Shown here one piece after another: positions 38,901 through 47,900 of a DNA stretch of 64,000 nt; within the stretch, counting starts at the first letter, position 1, and each line of letters starts with the position of its first letter. Source of the DNA: Ananas comosus (lineage: Eukaryota; Streptophyta; Magnoliopsida; Poales; Bromeliaceae); assembly GCF_001540865.1 (NCBI RefSeq), contig NC_033638.1, positions 2,685,257 to 2,749,256 of the forward strand. The letters run 5' to 3'. The notes under the pieces were generated by a model. The model was not told the DNA's origin and did no database searches. It saw nothing but the letters and a program-made list of their open reading frames with translations. The position numbers and the translations under genes are program-made.

Positions 38901-41900
38901 CCTAGCTCAACCGAGACTCAACTCATATTTTCGGCTGGTAATTGGCTCTGAAAACAACTGTGATGCCCGACTTCCAAGGGAGTCATCCATCCTAGGACTA
39001 CTCTAGCCCTGGCACGCTTAACTCTCTTAACCTCTTAGTCCTACCCATCGACCAAAATGCTATAGCTGGATTGAGAGATTTAGCCCTATTATATCTCATA
39101 TATAAGACTTTCCCAAATCCTAGGGTGTCACATTCTCCCTCCCTTTAAGCCTTGACATCCTCGTCAGGCTCAGACTCACAAATATCAGGCGATGTGAGAC
39201 TCGTCTCACTAGCCTTAATCGACCTTTTGGGGGAGCCGCGCTCTCTCTGCAACAATCAACAGCATGAGAGTCTCGCTTTCCCCGCTGTATAATTCTGGCT
39301 CAACCGAAACTCATCTCACACTTTCAGCTGATAATTGGCTCTGATACCAATGTAGAATGCAGCGGAAGTATTCGTTCATATCTTTTGCAAAAGCGACTCG
39401 CGCTAGAATACGATGAGTCCCAGATCGTAGAGGTTGATTCATGCGCCCTCGGATCGTCCACAATAGTCTTCTAACACTTCAAACCCATGGTAGATCGAGC
39501 TACAGATGAGCTAGATCTATAATCCACCGTTCAAGACCCTCTAGAAGCAATAAGTTAATGGAGAATGTTGTTTCTCTCTCTCACAAGACGGCTCACAAAT
39601 TACTCATAAGAATTTATGAATATTTTTTCTCTATCTTCTTTTTTTTTTGAGAGAATACCTCGTATATCTATAAGGGACCTCAAAATCTTAATAAGTAGAG
39701 GCCGAATCGGTTTTATGATTGTTATCCTAATATGGCTAAAATATATCTCTAATTAGCTTTCCAATTTAAAAACAAGATTAAGTCTAGTCTAATTAAACAA
39801 CATAATAACCGTCGGATCGAGCCCGATCATGGACGCACCCGATTCAGTTTAACCGAATGCCAACACTCCCAATACCTGATTGCTATATATGAAGAAAGTG
39901 TCCTAAAAGACAAGGATAATAGTTTAACTATTTGTTCTTTCTTACATGTTGTTACTTTCTATCTTACCTTTATCTCCTGCTGCATTTACTTCTTTTGGTG
40001 CTCCTACTGTCGTTTGCCTCTTTTACTCTTCTTTTTTTTCCCTAATTTACCTTATTTCGACCATATTTTGCTATTTACTATTTGCAGTATCTTTTAGCTA
40101 CCCTTTTTAGGTTGTGATGATCTTGCCCCTTGCAAAATACGTTGTTTTTTCACTAGCTGGCAGCAAAGAGTTGCTTTCTGTTTTATACATTGATGGTTTG
40201 AGAATAGTCAACTATTTACGTCTCTTTTTCTCCTCAAGCCACAATAATATGTAGTGGTATAATGCAAAGTTTAAACGGTATGCTCAGCATGCAACATTTG
40301 CTTGCATTTATGGCTCGATATATGAGCAAAAGCTTTGCACTTAATTGATAGTTGACGATGGGCAGATCTGAGCCTTATATATACCTTTATTCTTTACTTC
40401 TACTTTTTTCTACTAAATTTTTTTTCTTCTACTGCATCTGCTACTCTTTTACTATGGTTTACTTTTACTTTCTACTCATTTCTGCTAGACTGTGGAGGAG
40501 ACTACTCCCTCCTTCCATTTTTTCTGAGACGATTATTTTGCTAGTTTTTTCACCTATTTTCTTCACTCTTTCTGTAGTGTACCGAATTCTTAATATAGAA
40601 ATAAGTGTAAATAAAAATAGTGTAAAATACCATTTTTATTGGGCTTAAAAAAGTAAAGTATAAGTCAGACTTGTGCTGAAATTGGAATGGAAACAGAAGA
40701 TTTAGGATTTTCTGTAAAGAACGGGGCTGATATTTTAGCAGAAAATTCACAGCGTCAGAAAATTATGAAAATTGGATAATATGTCAGAATTATTTTTATG
40801 AGGCTAGACTTAAAGTTTCATGTCAATCTGACACCCGGAAAGTTGAAAATTGTAATAGTGTTATGCGAGGGGCTAAGGTGTAATTGTGCAAGTGAAGGGT
40901 TTACTTGGAGGTGAAGTTTCCTATATATATAAGGGACTTGAGCCTTTTCTCTCATTCTCCACTAGCAAGTGAAGAGTTTACTTGGAGGTGAAGTTTCCTA
41001 TATATATAAGGGACTTGAGCCTTTTCTCTCATTCTCCACTACTTAAACCAAAAAAGAAACCTTCTCTTTCTCTCTCTAAACCTCTCTCTCTCCTAGAGTT
41101 TTGCTCCAAAAGTGGAGATTTGGTGGAAGAAGCTTACTTGGAGGTGAAGCTTTCTTCTTCTTCACCATTGGCTTGAAGAGAGCTTGGGTTTGAGGTGAGC
41201 TTTATGGGATTTCATGGTTTTAAGCAAGGGTTTTTGTGTAAATCCATTATAAATGAGTTTAGTTGGAACCTTAGTTGATTCTAAACCATGTTATTGCATA
41301 ATCTACCATGAGATTTGGATTTTATGCAATATGAGGATTTTTAGGATTTCAAAAGAGGGCTTTTGATCATGAGAGGGTTTGATCTCAATTGATCATATGT
41401 TTCCGCAATGGAAGGTAAAACCGACGCGGAGGATCACTCGGATTGAGATTCCGTTGAGCCGGTGGTGGTCAAAGTGAAGAAAATCCTGTTTTTGCTTCGT
41501 TTGCCGCAATCGGAAGAAATCGACGGCCATAAATCGCGCTGCTAGGCTACCCGCTTCGTGTCAACGCCACGAGGTGGGGGTGCTATCCGAATTAGCCGAG
41601 TTTCATTCTATGTTTAAGTTCTACTATTATTGATCATATATCATCATGTATAGAATAGTGAGAATCCTATGAGTTGTGGTAATTTCATGCTTAGTGTGAG
41701 GGATAATGATCCATGATTGCATGATACTTGTAGGAATATCTATTTGCATGATGTTGAGATAGATGTGGACATATATGTTGCATGAGAACTTTTATATGAT
41801 GCCAATATAGATAATTATACATGTTGTATGAGTTGCTAGTGGACATATGCATGTGGATATGATATGAGAATAGACTAGATTCATGAGGAGCTAGTATGTG

Positions 41901-44900
41901 AACCAATGATATTGTGAGAATTGAAAACCATTGCATATGTGGCCGACTTGAGCATGGCATGCCTTGAGATGGATCGGGATGTGGTATTCCCGCGGTCCTC
42001 GGGTGGGAGGACTTGATCATACTCGCGTTGTCTGTTATAGCTTGTGGATGGTCGCGCCTCCCAAGCAGTGAGCTCCGGAGTTGTATCACAATTGCGAATA
42101 AAACGGGGGGCCTCTCCCGTCAGACGTCACGGTCCCGTGACAATGTGTGGCGAGTGGTTCGACCTTCGGGCGAATCGATTGGACTTGGCAAAAGGCATGA
42201 TCATGGCATTTCATATATAGTTTGCATACATGGTAGAACTTAAACTTATACTTGTTGACATGATTGGTAAAGGCATAGCTACACATTTGAGCATGATATA
42301 GATGTAGATGAGCAGGGTAGGCTTATTGTTATATCCATTATTCCTTTGATATGTTGACCTCTTTATTGTTTCTATGCCTTTCTTAGACCTAGTGGGAAAA
42401 TCGGCGGGGTCGGCGACCGAATCCACTGGAAACTTTGTTTAGTTCTCACACCCTGTTTTGCAGAGCCTAGTACGAGCGCGTGCGTCGAGAATCGCGGCAA
42501 GGGCATCGCGCCCTAGATAGAGTGGACCACCGGCATTAGCTCACTACCATCGAGTATAGAAAGGAAAGAATGAATGTAAAAACCCTTTTGGAAAGAGAAT
42601 GTGATGTAAATGTTAGATATTAGTTTGTATGTTAAATGAGAGGTTTTGTAATAAGCTAAAGAATGTAAGTTGTTAAATACACTCTGGAAATGTTTTAGTA
42701 AGTAGCTTACTTTCTCTTGTATCTTGATATGCCTCTCGCAAATGTTGAATGCTAATATCTTTTGTTTAGATATGTATGCATAGACTTTGTTACGCTTCGG
42801 GCGGACAGGGGAAACTCTGTCCGTTCAGCGGGTCTGTTTCGGACCCGAACTGTCCAAATTGGTGGTGACGGGTCGTGATACTTTCCTCTTAGGTTACTCT
42901 CGCGGCTACATTTGTTCCTGTTGAGCTCTTTTTATACAAAGTTGTTGGTCGAAAATTAGTTGAAATAATATGGTACAGTATAATTGAAAGAGTTCTATAA
43001 CACTTGAGCAATTATTGGCACTGTACGTAAAGCCATTGTTGTGATGCCTGTTTCTTCTTATCAACCTTGGTTCTAGAGAAGAAAGGTTCCAATCATAGCT
43101 TCTATAGATGGGGAAAAAAAAGTTTTAAACAAACTTAGTGCTATGTTACAATGCTACTTTCGATTTCTGATTACAACTCTATACATGGCTGGCAGCTACT
43201 TAACATCTATGAATTTACGCTCTTTTGATCCTTTGTAAGGACTGAGATTTTTACAGTGCTACTAAACTCTCTGTTGATGATGTTTATGTGTGTAATTTAA
43301 CTATATAAGCACTCGTCAAGTTTCAGGAGAAAATGAGCTAAAACGGAGAAGTTACGCGATTATTAGTTTTCACTTAAGTGAATAGTAACTCCGGTTTTTC
43401 GGTGAAGCCACAGAGTAGAGTTGGCTTTCTACGCGTATCGGACTCCGTTCATAGCGATCCAATAGCTCGTTTCGACCGGTTCAGCTATTCTGGAACTACT
43501 GGCGCTGACGGATTTTGAGTTTGATGCACGGATTTCAAGAAAATCCAAAAATACATGTTTTATATGTATTTATGTGTTATTCATTCTGTTGGAATGAAAA
43601 GTTGGATTTCGTCGCGAATCCGTGGTCGATCGAGGTGAACCAAAATCGTAGATTTGTTGTCTCCGTCGTGCTGATCGCACTGGTGCAATCCGTTCGCAAA
43701 TCTGACGGACGGATCTGCGNCTAGTCTGTCAGCTTCGTGAGTCCTGTCGTTGATGACCTATGAGGTCGGTGTACCCTGAGGGGTTGGATTGTCGGCTAGT
43801 GGTCGACGGTAATTCGGAATTCTAGTGATATACTCCGGTGACCTATTCGTTGGTTCGTCGTGCATATATGTTAGTTGACTTTAGTATCGGTGCTTGTATA
43901 CCTTCGGTAGGATGTTGAGTTGTTCCATTCTAGTTGACCTGAGTGGTCGGTTCTTGTGCTTCTATATAGTCTGACAACCTATTGGTCGGTTTGGCCCGAG
44001 GGGCGATGATTGTCGGCTGGTTGCCGACGGTTGGCTATTGATTATATCCGCATTGATCGCCACAGCTCGAGTGCATTTCACGTACACCAGCGAGTTGATC
44101 CCCCGCAGGAGGGTGTTCTTTTCCGGAAAAGTGGTCATACATCCGACCCGTGAGCCCAGCGGTGTTCTCTTCGTGCTAGGGTTACATGCCAGGTGCGAGC
44201 AGGTAGTGGCTTTTGCCTGAGGTCCTTAGACCGACACGGCGGTTTAGATTGGGTACTTTTGGACTACTTGTCCGGTTAACGCATATAACTATAGTAGCAG
44301 TGGTCACTTGTATATCTTCAGTTCTTTCGTTACATTGTCTTGCTACTATAGTCTTGTTACATGTATACATTCAGTTGTTCATTACAGTAGCGGTAGTTAT
44401 ACTTTCTTTCATATATATGTCTCTTTCATTCATTATTATTGTTACTGTATTTTCTACCGACCCGTACTATTGTTTAGCTCTTCCCGATCCGGTGAGTACT
44501 CCTCGCCTTCTTCGGCTTGCGGTACCCACTGGGAGGGGAGACATGTTTACATGTTCTCACCTCCCCCACCATTTTTCAGGTATCGCGGGCGATGAGTAAT
44601 GGGACGAGACGTGAGGTACGCATGTAGCGGTCGATAGAGCTTTCGACCTAGGTTAATTCGGTTTACTTTCTTACCCTTCTTATTTTGGCTGATGAATAGT
44701 TTAGTTGGTTTATGTAGTTCAGTGTTTATTTACATTTGAAAATGTGGATTTCTGGATTTTGTAAAATAAAAAATTTTCTACCCCTCGTGGTAGCGTTTTT
44801 AACGAATAAAGATTTCCGTGTAGGAAACAGTTTTCAAAATGATTTTTCGTGGATTTCTGTTTAAACATTGAATGTAAAACTGTGGTGTGAATGGTGAATG

Positions 44901-47900
44901 TATGAATGTATAGTTATCTTTATATTCATCTAGTGGTGGTTGTATCCTGGTTGTACTCTTGTACTTGTGCGACGCCGTGCAAATACAGGGGAGACTCTGT
45001 CCGTGTGAACAGTGGATCTCCTGTATTTGTGGCGGATCTGGCATACACTGGGGTCAAGTTTTCAAAAAAAAAAAAAAATTTCAGACGCTTTTCCGCTATC
45101 TTTTAAACTGAAAGGGACCCCGGGGCGTGACATCCTTCCACTTGGAAGAGTCTGAATTTAAGTATTGTTACTATTAACATGTTATTAATTTCTTCTTCAA
45201 TGTTGATTGCTTTCCACCAGGCTTATGCAGTTGTTGATCGATCTCTCTTCTCTTTCTTCTGCGGACCTTTTTTAAATTTTTTCTACTTCTATTGTTGTTG
45301 GTTTTCCTGCTCAATTCATCGAAATTTTTGCATTATTAAAGCTAGTTTTCTTGCTCAATTTGTTACACTTTCTATTGTTGTGAAAGGAGTCCACAAAAAT
45401 GTGAAGTGCAGTGACTCAAAGGAAACCAAAAAATACAACAATCAATCTTCTACTTTTTCCGTATGAAAGCAAAACCCCACACTTCTGCTGCAACTGTTTC
45501 CCCATTTTCTCACTTCTGCTTTCTCTCCCTGAATGCTGATAACATTGTTATGTTTTTTTTGCTCTTGAACACATTACCCAGTTGGAAGCAATATAATTTT
45601 GTCAATTTTATGCTCAGCATTTAATTTATCCTGTATGTAACAACCAGAACATTCGTCTTCACCGGTGCAATTTTATATTCGCAAGCAGTGAGCCATATAG
45701 CAACAATTCCAAGCATCGAGATTCACTGCTTACCACTCTTACTCTATCAAATCTTCCCCCTCTTACTCTATCAAATCTTTCCTCTTTAGGCTGTGATGAT
45801 CTTGCTCCTTCGAAAATTACCTTCTTTTTTACTAATTACTGGAGAAAGACTTCCTTTCCCCTTTTTTACATTGTTTGGGAATCGTTCGTTATTTACGACT
45901 CTTTTTTCTGCTCAGTACGCCGCATGCAACTATTTCCTTGCATTTGTGTCTTGACGTATGAAAAAAAGGGTTATATTTAACTGATGACTGATTATGGGCA
46001 AATCTGAGTGTTATATATTTAAATTCTTTACTCGTACTTTCTAGTACTCATTTTTTTCTGTTGCTGGTTCTGCTGCTATTGCTTCAGTAATTTCTTTTCA
46101 TTTCTTTTCTTCTTATTCTACAACCGTTGGTGTTGATTTTTATGGTCTACCTATATCTTGTACTCATTTCTCTACTTTTGCTGTTGTTGATGCTAATATT
46201 ACTGACGGATGATGCAGGGAAATTTAAAAGTAGGGCATTTGACGGCCTAATGGCAAGTCTTGTATCTATTAATGATTCTAAACTTATTGCCGACAAGAAA
46301 GGGGAAGAAAAAAATTTTTCTAATTGTGCAAAGGAAAAATGTCAGCAAATCCTAGATATCTGAGCTCCTTAATGAATCAAGCATTAATTACTTATATGTT
46401 ACAGCCATATGTTCCCTTCACTATTTCTTATTCATCATTTGTGTATTTTTACATGTTCCCTTCACTCTTCATCTACACAAATGAACCTACGCAACGTGCG
46501 GGCACTACGCTAGTTGTAATTAAAATTGCACCTTGGTCATGTGCGTACTTAAACTGTTGGCTGCATGCTACAGAACTACTATTAGCTGGATAAGAAATGT
46601 TTCAAAGTCTAGGTGAAGATCCAAAATGACAAACTTGTAACTAAGCTGCAAAACTAGGATCAAAGTGAGAATGATTATATTTTTCCAGCTTCATAGTCTA
46701 GCAATATACATTCACTATCTTCTATATTGCAAACTATATGATATTTCCTGTTAAGGTAAGACTGACATGATAATCATCTAGAATAAATTGACACCAAAAT
46801 GCATTTGGAACTGCAGTTCAGAAACCCAGCTAAACTATTGCCCAGTCCACTAAGCATCGTCAAAAGCATGAGAGAACTCTCTTGCTGAAACAGACCAAGA
46901 GACCACAGAAAAGGAGTAGAAGTTATCAGGCATATATCTCAAACTTTTATGGGGCTTCTCTTCTATGAAAACGAAAGGAAACTTACATATGATTTTGTCT
47001 GTCTCGTGTGCATCAAAGGATCATCATCCAAAAATAAATCAAACAATCCTGACTATAGATAGAATATAGTAGCACATTAGGAAATCAACTTCTCTTTTAA
47101 CCCAAAAGTGGCGAAGGTCCCAGTTATTTAAAAGACATTTGGTAATAGTTAAGCAAGCCAATACAGTTCTAAAACCAAAGGAGAAGTGAAGATCAGGTGA
47201 ATTGCTGTCTTCGGTATCATCTGTTAACTAAGCTATATTAGACAGTCAACAATGCAGCTCGCAAAATTTTTCATAAATCAAGTAATGAATACAAGCACAA
47301 GAATTGGAACAGGAACAACCACTGTAGCATTTTAGATCATACAAATGTATGGAGGATAAGATAATAAATACTATTAAACAGCTTAACTGATGCTTGAATT
47401 AAGCTTACAATAAACCAAAGATTCAACCAGCAGTTCTACAGATTGAACTGATTTACAATTTACAAATAATATTACCTCCAAGTCCTTCCTCCGAAACCAC
47501 CTTCCCTTTAGCATAAACTCTTCATCCAATAAATCGTCCTTTGGACTATAATCAGCCCTGCAAGTGCAACATGCAAGTTACTATATCCACCAAACTTGAA
47601 ATGAGAAAAAACAATGACTAGCTGCAAATGACAGGTTGAAATTATAAAAAGCACAAATATCAATAGTTCATTAAAATTACAGTAAACAAAAGCTTTTTTT
47701 TAACTTATTATATCCAACTAGTAGCTAGCAACCATGATATGGCCAACCAGCCAAAGAACCATGATAATCAAACTTTGTCATATTACTATGTGAAAATAAT
47801 GAAAATTAAATAGGAGAAGCTAATCAGGTCTTCCGAGAAAAGGGCTGAGGAATTTATGTTCATTACATTAGCCATCATTTGTTATTTCAAGAATCAACGG

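Larger units (their letters stand above)
38573..39350 (-). repeat. about 389-bp tandem duplication of copia leader, including primer-binding site and 5S-like segment
   Basis: Copy A is 38573-38961 and copy B is 38962-39350. They share TTAAGCCTTGACNTCCTCGT, GTCTCACTAGCCTTAA and GGGGGAGCCGCGCTCT. Each begins (plus sense) with a 5S-rRNA-like segment. Copy B ends with the true primer-binding site GGCTCTGATACCAA. Copy A ends with the decayed version GGCTCTGAAAACAA. Confidence 0.88.
34471..39865 (-). mobile_element. Ty1/copia retrotransposon with internal deletion, in intron 2
   Basis: The LTRs are 39351-39865 (5', minus sense, TGTTGGCATTCGG...CTACA) and 34471-34978 (3'). The perfect 5-bp target duplication CTCCC lies at 34466-34470 and 39866-39870. 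Directly after the 5' LTR is TTGGTATCAGAGCC (39337-39350), the initiator-Met-tRNA primer-binding site. Gag starts at 37482, and the tail of RNase H survives near 36626-36740, so most of pol is lost. The LTRs differ at many positions, so the insertion is old. A MITE is nested at about 35990-36472. Confidence 0.92.
31156..47475 (-). other. intron 2 of the hydrolase gene (16.3 kb, repeat sink)
   Basis: The boundaries are the GT-AG sites TTGGAG|GTAATA and TTCAG|GTTACA. Contents: a plastid mosaic, a copia element, two solo gypsy LTRs, a fold-back MITE and a Helitron 3' end. The remaining sequence contains diverged repeats of itself: a GTGATGATCTTGCCC segment at about 32175, 40115 and 45790; a TTTATACNAAGTTGTTGGTCGAAAATTAG segment at about 32090, 33850 and 42930; and a TGCATTATTAAAGCT segment at about 34357 and 45330. 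No coding exon is seen inside. Confidence 0.9.

Noticed and set aside
38961..39025. Functional 5S rRNA gene
   Set aside because: Only the 3' half is similar and it carries several changes. The 5' half with box A is absent.
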